DNA from: Paralcaligenes ureilyticus
Lineage (GTDB): Bacteria; Pseudomonadota; Gammaproteobacteria; Burkholderiales; Burkholderiaceae_B
Length of the DNA: 64,000 bases
Direction: 5' to 3'
NCBI RefSeq assembly: GCF_004346225.1
Contig: NZ_SMAJ01000002.1
Location: forward strand, 339,417-403,416
Positions 55,825-64,000 of this stretch are shown here, piece by piece. Each line of letters starts with the position of its first letter. Position 1 is the stretch's first letter. The notes beneath the pieces are model-generated. The model was not told the origin of the DNA. It was given only the letters and a program-made list of their open reading frames with translations, and made no database searches. Both the position numbers and the translations under genes were made by a program.

Positions 55825-58800
55825 ATGAAAGATCCTGCATTTCCCCTTTATGGCACCCACAAGGGGTGCCGCTACGAAACGTGTACAGAATCAGGTCGCC
55901 TGCCGAACTACGCAGAGCTTGATTGCCTGTCGAATTTTTCATTTTTAAAAGGCGCCTCGCACCCCGAGGAACTGGTGCAACGCGCGGCGCAACTGGGCTA
56001 TCAGGCGCTGGCCCTGGCCGATGAGTGCTCGCTGGCTGGTGTAGTGCGCGCGCACACCGAGGCCAAACAACACGCTATAAAACTGATCGTCGGCAGCCGT
56101 TTCTTTCTTGAAAACAGCCCGTCCGAAATCATTATGCTGGCTTGCAATCGCAATGGCTACGGAAATTTGTCAGAGCTGATTACGCTGGCTCGCGCCGACA
56201 GTGCAAAAGGCAACTATCACTTAGGCCTGAACGATCTACTGCAAGCTCGGGCGGGTTTACAGCATCTGCAAAATCTGCCCGATTGCCTGATTATTTTCAA
56301 GCCCGGTTCCCATGAGCAGCCCCAAACCTGGTCAATGCTGCTCGAACCTTTGCTAAAACCTTTTGAAGGGCGCCTCTGGCTGGGGCTGGCCCGGCATCAT
56401 CATGACGACGATGCCCGCTATTGCGCCCAATTGCAGCAGCAAGCTCTTCGTCTGAGCATACCGCTGGTCGCGGCGGGCGGGGTTGAAATGCACCGAAGGT
56501 CGCGCCAACCCTTGCACGATACCCTGGCCGCCATACGGTTGGGACAACCTATCGGCGATTGCGGCTACGGTCTTAAACCCAATGCCGAACATCATTTGCG
56601 CAGCCTTCTGCGCCTGGCTGCGCTCTACCCCGAAAGCGCCCTGCAGGAAACGCTTGAAATTAGCCGGCGGTGCGCTTTTTCGCTCGATGAAATCCGCTAC
56701 GAATACCCCATAGAAATCATCCCCGAAGGGTACACGGTCAAAAGCTATTTGCGCCAGGAAACCTATGCCGGGGCGCAAAAGCGCTACCCCAACGGCCCAA
56801 CCGACAAGGTCAGGGCGCAACTGGAAACCGAGCTGGGCATTATTTCGGATCTAGGCTACGAACCGTATTTTTTAACGGTCTACGATATCGTGCTTTACGC
56901 AAGACGCAACGGTATTCTCTGCCAGGGCCGCGGGTCGGCGGCCAATTCAGCGGTGTGCTACTGCCTGGGGATCACCGAGGTCGAGCCTGAACACAGTAAT
57001 CTGCTGTTTGCCCGATTCATCAGCCACGAGCGTAAAGAGCCTCCCGATATCGATGTGGATTTCGAACATCAGCGCCGCGAAGAAGTCATTCAATATATCT
57101 ACCGGAAATACGGGCGCAAGCGTGCTGCCCTGACGGCAGTGGTGACCACCTATCGAACCCGCAGCGCCTTGCGCGACACCGGCAAAGCGCTGGGGCTGGA
57201 CCTGGACCTGATTGGCCGCGTGACTCAATCGTTTCAGCATTGGGACGACAAACAGACGCTGCACGACAAGATCGTCGAGCACGGTCTGGACTGCAATTCC
57301 CGCGTGACGGCCCTATGGGCGGGATTGACGCAAGCCATAATGGGCTTTCCACGCCATCTATCGCAACATCCCGGCGGATTTGTCATTTCACGCGGCAAAC
57401 TGTCGCGCCTCACCCCCATCGAAAACGCAGCGATGCCCGACCGCAGCGTAGTGCAATGGGACAAAGATGATCTCGACGCCATGGGCTTGCTGAAAATCGA
57501 CATCCTGGCCCTGGGCATGTTGTCGGCGCTCAAGCGCGCGCTGGCTTTGGTGGGCTGGCGCCGCGCCCATGCCTTCACCATGCAGGATGTTCCTCGCGAA
57601 GACAAAGACACTTACGACATGATTTGCGAAGCGGACACCATCGGCGTCTTTCAAATCGAATCGCGGGCGCAAATGAGCATGCTGCCGCGTCTGCAGCCGC
57701 GGGAATTCTACGACCTGGTGGTGCAGGTCGCCATCGTGCGGCCCGGTCCCATACAAGGCGGCATGGTTCACCCTTATCTGCGGCGGCGCCAGAAGATGGA
57801 GCCCGTTAGTTATCCTCGCCGCCTCGAATCAGCCTTGTCGCGCACGCTAGGCATACCCATTTTCCAGGAGCAGGTGATGCAGATTGCCATCACAGCGGCC
57901 GGCTTTAGCGATGGCGAAGCCGATCAGCTGCGCCGTTCCATGGCGGCCTGGCGGCGCAAAGGAGGCGTCGATAAATTCCATACGCGGTTTATAAGCGGCA
58001 TGGTGGCCAACGACTATTCAGAAGAATTTGCGCAAGCCATATTCCGGCAACTCGAAGGCTTTGGCGAATACGGCTTCCCGGAAAGCCACGCAGCCAGTTT
58101 CGCCATTCTGGCCTATGTCAGCGCATGGCTTAAACGCCATGAGCCCGAAGCCTTTCTGGTGGCGCTCCTGAATTCCCAGCCCATGGGGTTTTACTCGGCA
58201 CGCCAACTGGTGCAAGACGCACGCAAACATCACGTCCATGTTTTACCGGTAGATATCGTCACGAGCTTATGGGAGGCTTCGTTCGAGCCATCGCCCCACC
58301 CTGCTACAGCGAGTGAAGACCCGCGCCCCGCGGTGCGCCTGGGTTTTAACCTGATCAAAGGCCTGTCGCGCGAGGCGGGCTTGCGCATCGAGTCGGCCCG
58401 CGCACAACACTTCTTTACCGACACGCACGACCTGGCCTTGCGAGCCGCATTAAGCCGTCACGATATGGACGCCCTGGCCGCAGCCGACGCCCTGCGCCAA
58501 TTAAGCGGGCATCGCCGCCTGGCCCGCTGGCAGGCAGCAAACGCCCCCTTCAAGGATTTACTGCGTCCGGCACCCATCGCCGACACTGTCGTGCCTGATC
58601 TACCCACGCTCACCGAAGGGCAAAGCACGCTCGCCGATTACCAGGCGCTTGGCCTGACCCTGGGACGGCATCCGCTTGATTTGCTGCGCCCCACCCTGCG
58701 GGCGCGGCGATTCGTCAGCGCGGCGACGCTCTTGCGCGACTATCCAGACCATAGGCTGGCCCGGGCCTGTGGCATGGTCACCATGCGGCAGCGGCCGCAA

Positions 58801-59034
58801 ACCGCCAAAGGGATTGTATTCGTCAGTCTCGAAGACGAAACCGGCATGATCAACGTTATCATTCGCCCCGAGCTGGCCCGGCGTCAGCACCTTGAACTTC
58901 TGCAAGCACGCCTGATGGGCGTTTACGGCATCTGGCAATGCCATCAAGGCATCGGCCACCTCCTCGCCAGCCGACTGGTCGATTTAAGCGAGCTACTGGG
59001 CGAACTGATCATTCAAAGTCGCGATTTTCATTGA
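55825..59034 (+). CDS. dnaE2: DnaE2, error-prone DNA polymerase III alpha
   Basis: Translesion polymerase of 1069 residues, the catalytic part of the mutasome. The PHP domain starts YAELDCLSNFSFLKGASHPE; catalytic acids occur in PPDIDVDFEHQRREEV; the OB-fold part has MINVIIRPELARR. The conserved start is normally close to that first motif. Here ATG 55825 adds about 25 residues that include a translated REP element (55852-55875, GTHKGCRYE). No ATG, GTG or TTG with ribosome-binding support lies nearer, so this start is taken. SOS-controlled with imuA and imuB. Confidence 0.94.
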   Translation: MKDPAFPLYGTHKGCRYETCTESGRLPNYAELDCLSNFSFLKGASHPEELVQRAAQLGYQALALADECSLAGVVRAHTEAKQHAIKLIVGSRFFLENSPSEIIMLACNRNGYGNLSELITLARADSAKGNYHLGLNDLLQARAGLQHLQNLPDCLIIFKPGSHEQPQTWSMLLEPLLKPFEGRLWLGLARHHHDDDARYCAQLQQQALRLSIPLVAAGGVEMHRRSRQPLHDTLAAIRLGQPIGDCGYGLKPNAEHHLRSLLRLAALYPESALQETLEISRRCAFSLDEIRYEYPIEIIPEGYTVKSYLRQETYAGAQKRYPNGPTDKVRAQLETELGIISDLGYEPYFLTVYDIVLYARRNGILCQGRGSAANSAVCYCLGITEVEPEHSNLLFARFISHERKEPPDIDVDFEHQRREEVIQYIYRKYGRKRAALTAVVTTYRTRSALRDTGKALGLDLDLIGRVTQSFQHWDDKQTLHDKIVEHGLDCNSRVTALWAGLTQAIMGFPRHLSQHPGGFVISRGKLSRLTPIENAAMPDRSVVQWDKDDLDAMGLLKIDILALGMLSALKRALALVGWRRAHAFTMQDVPREDKDTYDMICEADTIGVFQIESRAQMSMLPRLQPREFYDLVVQVAIVRPGPIQGGMVHPYLRRRQKMEPVSYPRRLESALSRTLGIPIFQEQVMQIAITAAGFSDGEADQLRRSMAAWRRKGGVDKFHTRFISGMVANDYSEEFAQAIFRQLEGFGEYGFPESHAASFAILAYVSAWLKRHEPEAFLVALLNSQPMGFYSARQLVQDARKHHVHVLPVDIVTSLWEASFEPSPHPATASEDPRPAVRLGFNLIKGLSREAGLRIESARAQHFFTDTHDLALRAALSRHDMDALAAADALRQLSGHRRLARWQAANAPFKDLLRPAPIADTVVPDLPTLTEGQSTLADYQALGLTLGRHPLDLLRPTLRARRFVSAATLLRDYPDHRLARACGMVTMRQRPQTAKGIVFVSLEDETGMINVIIRPELARRQHLELLQARLMGVYGIWQCHQGIGHLLASRLVDLSELLGELIIQSRDFH
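55852..55875 (-). repeat. REP element inside the dnaE2 5' end
   Basis: GGCACCC/GGGTGCC stem with loop ACAAG and a GCTAC end, in minus orientation, lies 27 nt after the dnaE2 ATG and in frame. It encodes the stretch Gly-Thr-His-Lys-Gly-Cys-Arg-Tyr. It is the only REP found inside a coding sequence here. Confidence 0.88.
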
Positions 59035-59070
59035 AAGGCAGGGTTTGAATATGTTCGATGGCAGCCCTTT

Positions 59071-59154
59071 GTAGCGGCAGCCCTTGTGGCTGCCATCGTC
59101 GCAATAACCTGCATTCCGTTTATCAAACATGGCAGCCACAAGGGCTGCCGCTAC
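59071..59154. repeat. REP pair (GGCAGCC subtype), inverted
   Basis: Copies at 59071-59094 (plus) and 59131-59154 (minus), facing, 36 nt apart. A fragment GATGGCAGCCC sits just before the first copy. Between dnaE2 and yqeY. Confidence 0.87.
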
Positions 59155-59270
59155 ATGATTCACGGATACGTATTCGCCGTCCTGGCCGCCCAACAACACC
59201 CAGGCGTTAAAATACGTGTTCTGACTTTCTGCAACCCATGCCCTGGCACGGGTTTTACTTGGAAATTATT

Positions 59271-59729
59271 ATGAGCAACACGCTCAAACCTCAATTGTCC
59301 GAAGCCGTCAAGACGGCCATGCGCGCTAAAGATTCCGCACGTTTGGGCACGCTGCGCTTTCTGCTGGCCGCCGTCAAACAAAAAGAAATCGACGGGCGCC
59401 GTGAACTCGACGACAGCGAAATTACGGCCGTAATCGAAAAACAGGTTAAACAGCGACGCGAGTCTATCGCAGCGTTTGAAAAGGCCGGCCGCCTCGAAAC
59501 CGCTGAGCAGGAAAAAGCTGAGCTGGTCGTGCTGCAAGAATTCCTGCCCCAGGCCGCTACGCCCGAAGAAGTCGACGCCGCGGTCCAGGCCGCGATCGCC
59601 GAGGTAACCCGTCAAGGTGTAAGCGGCCCGGCTGCCATAGGCAAGGTCATGGGAATTGTTAAAACCGCGCTTGCTGGACGCGCGGATATGTCGGCGATTT
59701 CCGCGCAGGTCAAGACCAAGCTGGCTTAG
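59271..59729 (+). CDS. yqeY: GatB/YqeY domain-containing protein
   Basis: YqeY-like protein of 152 residues, a tail-domain homologue of the amidotransferase subunit GatB. ATG 59271 chosen (MSNTLKPQLSEAVK); GGAAA precedes it. Typical segments: KDSARLGTLRFLLAAVKQKE, QRRESIAAFEKAGR, LQEFLPQ and IGKVMGIVKTALAGRAD. Role in tRNA amidation or stringent response is proposed for the family but unproven. In related genomes it precedes dnaG and rpoD; here it does not. Confidence 0.93.
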   Translation: MSNTLKPQLSEAVKTAMRAKDSARLGTLRFLLAAVKQKEIDGRRELDDSEITAVIEKQVKQRRESIAAFEKAGRLETAEQEKAELVVLQEFLPQAATPEEVDAAVQAAIAEVTRQGVSGPAAIGKVMGIVKTALAGRADMSAISAQVKTKLA

Positions 59730-59758
59730 CTGTCAGGGCGTTTTTGTGTAATGGCGGT

Positions 59759-59880
59759 GGCACCCACAAGGGGTGCCGCTACATGAGGAACGGATACGTT
59801 TTTGTAGGGGTACCCCTTGTGAGCGCCACCATGACTATGAGCGACAGGTACGTTTTGTAGCGGCACCCCTTGTGGGTGCC
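59759..59880. repeat. Three REP elements (GGCACCC subtype)
   Basis: Copies at 59759-59782 (minus), 59804-59827 (plus, diverged: GGGGTACC and GAGCGCC) and 59857-59880 (plus). The rightmost REP in the window. They lie between yqeY and a convergent lipoprotein gene. Confidence 0.87.
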
Positions 59881-59905
59881 ACCTACCTCCGACGATATAC
59901 GCTAT

Positions 59906-60304
59906 CTATTTATACGCAAAACAAACGGTTGTATCCAGACGCACAGATTCCTGCATGGCATCGAGCGCAGCCCTGTCCCAGGGCGTACGGCCCCAGACAA
60001 TCTGCGACACCTGGGTATGCTGCGCATCAACGGCCTTTAGCTCGGTGCGCGCCACCACCGCCGCCCCTAACGGGGCCACTACCGCCACGACACCGGAGCG
60101 CGCATCCCGGTTTAACGTCGCTTGCACCGTATATGCATTCTTCCCGCGCAAGCATTGATCGGCCTGATCCTCCGCGCGACTGTAAACCGTTTGATAGTCA
60201 CGCGCCACAGTGTAGGAGACACTGGGCGACTGTCCAGGCTGTATACCGATGGCGCATCCCGACAACAATGCAGCCGCTGCCAACCCAAAAACGAGTGTTC
60301 TCAC
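59906..60304 (-). CDS. Small lipoprotein of unknown function
   Basis: Lipoprotein of 132 residues. The signal peptide MRTLVFGLAAAALLSGCAIG has a clear lipobox LSGC at 15-18. The rest contains VSYTVARDYQTVYSRAEDQA and LDTTVCFAYK with a further two Cys (DQCLRG, TVCFAY). It looks like a BPTD-type conserved hypothetical; no domain recognised. Nearby repeat and tRNA give no functional clue. Confidence 0.8.
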   Translation of the reverse strand: MRTLVFGLAAAALLSGCAIGIQPGQSPSVSYTVARDYQTVYSRAEDQADQCLRGKNAYTVQATLNRDARSGVVAVVAPLGAAVVARTELKAVDAQHTQVSQIVWGRTPWDRAALDAMQESVRLDTTVCFAYK

Positions 60305-60694
<390 letters not shown>

Positions 60695-60702
60695 ATAAAA
60701 TC

Positions 60703-60734
60703 AAGAGGTTACAGATTTTTATCTGTAACCTCTT
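60703..60734. terminator. Bidirectional rho-independent terminator
   Basis: A perfect 14-bp stem (AAGAGGTTACAGAT/ATCTGTAACCTCTT) around a TTTT loop, with CGATTTTT following on the plus strand. It ends the tRNA-Pro transcript and, from the other side, dadA (60751-61977), whose stop is 17 nt away. The minus-strand U-run is weaker. Confidence 0.88.
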
Positions 60735-60750
60735 CCGATTTTTAGGGGGT

Positions 60751-61977
60751 TCACGCGACGGAATGGCTATTGGAGATGGTCTTGGCGATTACGGCCGCTG
60801 TCGCCGCCGACAAGGTCCAACCCAAGTGACCGTGGCCTGTGTTGTAAAACACACGCGGCGCTCTGCCTTTCTTCACGCGAGGCATCATGTCTGGCATCAT
60901 TGGACGAAGACCGGCCCACGGCACCACGCGCGACGTGCCAACCTCGAAATTGCGGCGCGTCCAGGCCACTAGCGGTTCGATGCGGTCGGCGCGGATGTCA
61001 CGGTTGTAACCGTTGAACTCGGCTGTACCGGCAACGCGGAAACGGTCCGCGCCCAGGCGGCTGGTAACGATCTTGGCGCTTTCGTCCAGCAGGCTGACCC
61101 AAGGCGCGGCCGCGACACTGGCGGCGTCATCCAGATGCACCGTAATCGAGTATCCCTTTACTGGATAAATGTTCACACGATCGCCCAGCATCGCTGCAAT
61201 GCTGCGACTGCTGACGCCAGCGCAAACAACGAGCGCATCGGCACTGATGACGTCGTCTCCTTGATCGACGTGCGAGATCTGCAGCTGCACGCCGGCCAAG
61301 GTGTTCTTGATTGAAGTCACGCAGACGCCTTGCACAAATCTTACTCCTCGCTTTTGGCACGCACCCGCCAGGCCGCGAGTAAACTTGTGGATGTCGCCTG
61401 TCGAATCCGAGGGCGTAAAGTAGCCGCCAAAATAATCGCGACGCAGCGATGGCTCGATGGCTTTCATTTCCGCCGGTGTCACCGCATAGCGTTCAAGGCC
61501 ACCGGCCACCAGCAGTTTATTGGTCCTGCCACCGGAATCAAAGGACGCCTGATCATGGAACATGTGAAGAATGCCGCGCCGTTCAAGGTCGAACCGGATG
61601 TTTTCCTTTTCGGCCATATCGAAAAGATACTGCCGCGCGGCAATCGCCAAGCGTGTGGTTTCGATGGTGTTTTCGCGATATTTACTGATGGCGGCGACGA
61701 ACTCACCCATCCATGAATACTTGTGCCATGACGGCTTCGGGTTGACCAGTAAAGGCGCATCGCTTTTGAGCATCCATTTCAGCCCCTTGAGGATGGTGCC
61801 AGCGCTGTTCCAGACCTCGGCATTGCACGCGGAGAGTTGGCCGCCGTTGGCGAAGGAGGTTTCCATTGCGGGGTAGAGGTGGCGGTCGACTACCGTAACG
61901 CGGTAGCCGAGTTGCGAGAGGGTGTAAGCAGTGGTGACGCCGGAGATCCCGGCGCCGATGACGACAATGTGCGGCAT
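60751..61977 (-). CDS. dadA: D-amino acid dehydrogenase (DadA-like FAD oxidoreductase)
   Basis: FAD-dependent dehydrogenase of 408 residues. ATG at 61977 follows AGGA; the frame is open to 62037. The Rossmann motif is IVVIGAGISGVTTAYTLSQLG (split near 4-22) followed by VTVVDRHLYPAMETSFANGG, a DadA signature. C-terminal FAD contact GHGHLGWTLSAATA is intact. DadA oxidises D-Ala and other D-amino acids to keto acids. A tandem glycine riboswitch leads the mRNA, so glycine or a related amino acid may be a physiological substrate. Confidence 0.92.
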   Translation of the reverse strand: MPHIVVIGAGISGVTTAYTLSQLGYRVTVVDRHLYPAMETSFANGGQLSACNAEVWNSAGTILKGLKWMLKSDAPLLVNPKPSWHKYSWMGEFVAAISKYRENTIETTRLAIAARQYLFDMAEKENIRFDLERRGILHMFHDQASFDSGGRTNKLLVAGGLERYAVTPAEMKAIEPSLRRDYFGGYFTPSDSTGDIHKFTRGLAGACQKRGVRFVQGVCVTSIKNTLAGVQLQISHVDQGDDVISADALVVCAGVSSRSIAAMLGDRVNIYPVKGYSITVHLDDAASVAAAPWVSLLDESAKIVTSRLGADRFRVAGTAEFNGYNRDIRADRIEPLVAWTRRNFEVGTSRVVPWAGLRPMMPDMMPRVKKGRAPRVFYNTGHGHLGWTLSAATAAVIAKTISNSHSVA

Positions 61978-62029
61978 GGCAGGTCCTGTTTCAATAGAGG
62001 TAATTGGCCGAATCCGGCGGACTGCCCCA

Positions 62030-62236
62030 TCTGTCACGGGTACCTGAGAGCTTGGGCTGCAGTCAGACTGCGGCCATCCCCTTCGGTAGGCATTTGTAGG
62101 TTGCGCTTTCCCTGAACCTGCAATGCCGTTCTCCAGATCTTACGCCGAAGTCACGGTCCTTTCGCCTGAGAGTTTCCGGGGTGGTTGCTCCGTCGGCGCC
62201 GGTTCGGGCGCTGCCCCTCCGGTCTCTCCCGCGACT
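62030..62236 (-). promoter_or_regulatory. Tandem glycine riboswitch upstream of dadA
   Basis: Read on the minus strand, the first aptamer (62236 to about 62140) has GGGAGAGACCGG, GCCGACGGAGCAACC, GGAAACTCTCAGG and CGAAAGGACC. The second (about 62135-62030) has GGAGAACGG, CACCGAAGGGG-like CTACCGAAGGGG and AGCTCTCAGGTACCCGTGACAG. These are the conserved glycine aptamer elements, arranged in tandem as in cooperative switches. It lies 53 nt before the dadA ATG. Confidence 0.9.
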
Positions 62237-62240
62237 TCGT

Positions 62241-62262
62241 GCAATGCAAAGAATCGCATTGC
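62241..62262. repeat. Inverted repeat GCAATGC/GCATTGC
   Basis: Perfect 7-bp arms (62241-62247 and 62256-62262) with an 8-nt centre stand just upstream of the riboswitch, where the dadA promoter should be. It may be an operator, possibly for the nearby LysR-type regulator. Confidence 0.5.
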
Positions 62263-62372
62263 CTGTACAACAAAAATTGAACCATGGGCCGTTTATTCAC
62301 CCGGCAAGCTGTCTCCAGCTGTTTTCCGGCGGCATTGGCAAAACAAGCACAATCAAACTACTGGCCAATCTA

Positions 62373-63257
62373 TCACAAGTGGGTCGAGACGACCGTTTCA
62401 CAGGCGGCCACGAAATGTTGAGATAGCATCGAGTGCTCCCCCCCGCTTGCGGTGGACGCGACAATTGGAAGTTCGATCTTCGGGCGGATGGGAATCACTC
62501 TGAGCCCGCGCTCCCGCGCGGAAATGGCAGTGACGGCATCGATGATGCCTACGCCGCCCGACTTTTCGACAAGCGAGACCACGCTGTGATAAGACTGTGC
62601 AGTGATGCGAATATTCAACTGAATATTCTGGCTTCTGAGCGCCTGTGTCAACAGCTTGCCGACAGGGTCGGCGGCATCCGGGCCAATGAGGCCAAATGCT
62701 CCAAGTGCGTCCAATCCTATACCGGGCGCGAGTGGCAGGCTGGACGGGTGTCCGACCAACACCAGCTCGCTCATGCCAAGCAATTGCTCCCGTATCGCAG
62801 GGTGCGACGGACTGTGATACAAAATGCCAACGTCGGCCTCAAGTAGCGCGAGGGAGGTAGTCGCGGCAGCCGAGTAATCGGCACGAACCGCGACCCGCAC
62901 ATCAGGATACCTGGCACGCAGAGCGAGGACCGCCTCTGGCACGATGGTTTGTGCCAGCGCCGGCGCCGCAAGCACACGCAAAGTGTCATCACGTCGTACA
63001 CGCAAGTTGTCCGCGATCTGCTGAACCGCGTCGAGTTGGCGATCGAGGCGCTCAATTTCAGGGAAAAGCGTGACGGCCTCGCGCGTCGGAATCAACCGGC
63101 CCTTGCTGCGCGTAAAAAGGGCGTAACCGAGTTGGCGCTCAGCGCTCTGCAAGATTTGGCTTACACCGGGTTGGGTCAGGCTGAGGAGTTCGGCCGCCGC
63201 GCTAAGCGTCCCGGTGGCGCGTATGGCATTGATGACTTCGATGTGCCTCAACCGCAT
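62373..63257 (-). CDS. LysR family transcriptional regulator
   Basis: LysR regulator of 294 residues. The N-terminal winged helix (LRHIEVINAIRATGTLSAAA, ELLSLTQPGVSQILQSAERQ) and the effector domain starting LRVLAAPALAQTIVPEAV are standard. It has the same orientation as dadA and lies 400 nt upstream, so it may control it; that is context only. A truncated MFS gene follows on its other side. Confidence 0.93.
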   Translation of the reverse strand: MRLRHIEVINAIRATGTLSAAAELLSLTQPGVSQILQSAERQLGYALFTRSKGRLIPTREAVTLFPEIERLDRQLDAVQQIADNLRVRRDDTLRVLAAPALAQTIVPEAVLALRARYPDVRVAVRADYSAAATTSLALLEADVGILYHSPSHPAIREQLLGMSELVLVGHPSSLPLAPGIGLDALGAFGLIGPDAADPVGKLLTQALRSQNIQLNIRITAQSYHSVVSLVEKSGGVGIIDAVTAISARERGLRVIPIRPKIELPIVASTASGGEHSMLSQHFVAACETVVSTHL

Positions 63258-63422
63258 GTCCTATCCTCCACGATGTTCTTTAATTCTCGCAGATTTTGGA
63301 TGAGGGCTCCAAAATATTGAGCAATGTCGTCTTGCGGACCCGGAGCGTGATCGCATTGAGAAATCAGGCATTCCGTTCCGCACAGACTATCATCTTTGCG
63401 CACCGATCCTGGCGGCGGCGCG

Positions 63423-64000
63423 TCAAGCCTCGCCGAGAATCCCTTGTGCAACTGAATTTTGCCTGGCCTTCCTGATGAAAATGCAGACACAACACAGAGC
63501 GAGCGCGACGGTCGCCATCACGTAGTACGCCGGGATGAACTTGCTGCCGGTTTCCCTCGCCAGCCAAGTGCAGATCAACAACGATAGTCCACCCACAACC
63601 GTGAAGTTAAGGTTATGGATCAATGCCAGCCCAGTGGTACGCACTGAATTAGGGAACAGTTCAGCAAGGAACGAAGGCATTGCTCCCTGGAACACCATCA
63701 CGCAAGCGGTCAGGCCAGTGACGCAGGTTACGTACACCCCGACGGTGGGATTCGACACCATCCATTCGAATGCCGGAATGGTGAATACGCCAGTAAGCAC
63801 AATGCCAAGCGTGATCATCGGTATTCGCCCGACCCGGTCGGACAGCGCGCCGAATACCGGCGGCAGAAAAATTTGCGCCAATGCGTAACCCACTGCACCC
63901 CACATCGAGTCGGCGGGGCTCATGCCAAGTTCCTTTTGCGCATATAAAGGAATGAACACACCCAGCAGGTAGTTGGTCGACGCGGCAAGCGAGTAAACAC
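63423..64000 (-). CDS. MFS transporter, C-terminal part (gene runs off the window)
   Basis: The last ~190 residues of a major facilitator superfamily protein of the metabolite:H+ symporter (MHS) style. Visible: STNYLLGVFIPLYAQKELG, the loop GALSDRVGRIPM, and late helices AFLAELFPNSVRTTGLALIHN and LSLLICTWLA. The frame continues past 64000, so the start is outside. The stop is 165 nt from the LysR gene start; no promoter or operator is recognised between them. Confidence 0.88.
   Translation of the reverse strand, partial: VYSLAASTNYLLGVFIPLYAQKELGMSPADSMWGAVGYALAQIFLPPVFGALSDRVGRIPMITLGIVLTGVFTIPAFEWMVSNPTVGVYVTCVTGLTACVMVFQGAMPSFLAELFPNSVRTTGLALIHNLNFTVVGGLSLLICTWLARETGSKFIPAYYVMATVALALCCVCIFIRKARQNSVAQGILGEA

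Overview
The window looks like the chromosome of a betaproteobacterium, most likely Burkholderiales, family Alcaligenaceae (Bordetella, Pusillimonas or Candidimonas relatives). This rests on gene families and styles: Liv-type and 2-oxo acid dehydrogenase catabolic operons, imuA-imuB-dnaE2, a DadA-type dehydrogenase behind a tandem glycine riboswitch, and a tartrate dehydrogenase. No rRNA is present to settle it. Genes are densely packed. I see no insertion sequence, phage or CRISPR array.

Region 1 (1-22.6 kb) is a two-operon catabolic locus. Leftward, from a near-consensus promoter at 11065-11092 with a palindromic operator at 11034-11062, runs one tightly packed operon: old-yellow-enzyme reductase, double EthD-domain protein, Tat-exported binding protein, LivH, LivM, short-chain dehydrogenase (SDR), LivG, LivF, 2-oxo acid dehydrogenase E1 alpha and E1 beta, enoyl-CoA hydratase, and E2 (cut by the window edge). 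Rightward run an SDR and then a ribose-type (CUT2) importer operon: permease, binding protein, a second permease fused to an SMP-30-like beta-propeller, a second and degenerate propeller protein, a double ATPase, aldehyde dehydrogenase, a second copy of the SDR and a zinc alcohol dehydrogenase. The importer genes start behind a promoter at 12095-12123 whose spacer and -10 contain a perfect palindrome. The set reads as uptake and oxidation of one or two related unidentified compounds to acyl-CoA. The substrate cannot be read from the sequence.

Region 2 (22.6-31.1 kb) is the complete kdp potassium system: a 30-residue membrane ORF, kdpF (TTG start), kdpA, kdpB, kdpC, kdpD, kdpE, with candidate KdpE direct repeats upstream. 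Region 3 (31.1-38.8 kb) holds rph and yicC (divergent), then a LacI regulator with its likely operator, a four-gene polyamine/phosphonate-type ABC importer and a GpdQ/CpdA-like phosphodiesterase. Region 4 (39-53 kb) is mixed housekeeping: DUF985 cupin, M14 peptidase, argG, MFS permease, tag, tartrate dehydrogenase, PbpG-like endopeptidase with an SOS-type box far upstream, NRDE protein, small exported protein, YpfH-like esterase and MgtA. Region 5 (53.5-59 kb) is the SOS mutasome imuA-imuB-dnaE2 behind a perfect LexA box. Region 6 (59-64 kb) holds a YqeY protein, a lipoprotein, tRNA-Pro(GGG) with a bidirectional terminator, dadA under a tandem glycine riboswitch, a LysR regulator and a truncated MFS gene.

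A REP-type palindromic repeat (GTAGC head; stem GGCAGCC/GGCTGCC or the compensated GGCACCC/GGGTGCC; loop CTTGT) occurs about 20 times between 22.6 and 59.9 kb and not in the flanks. One copy lies inside the 5' coding end of dnaE2. The REP-free left part, with its self-contained catabolic content, is probably accessory DNA.
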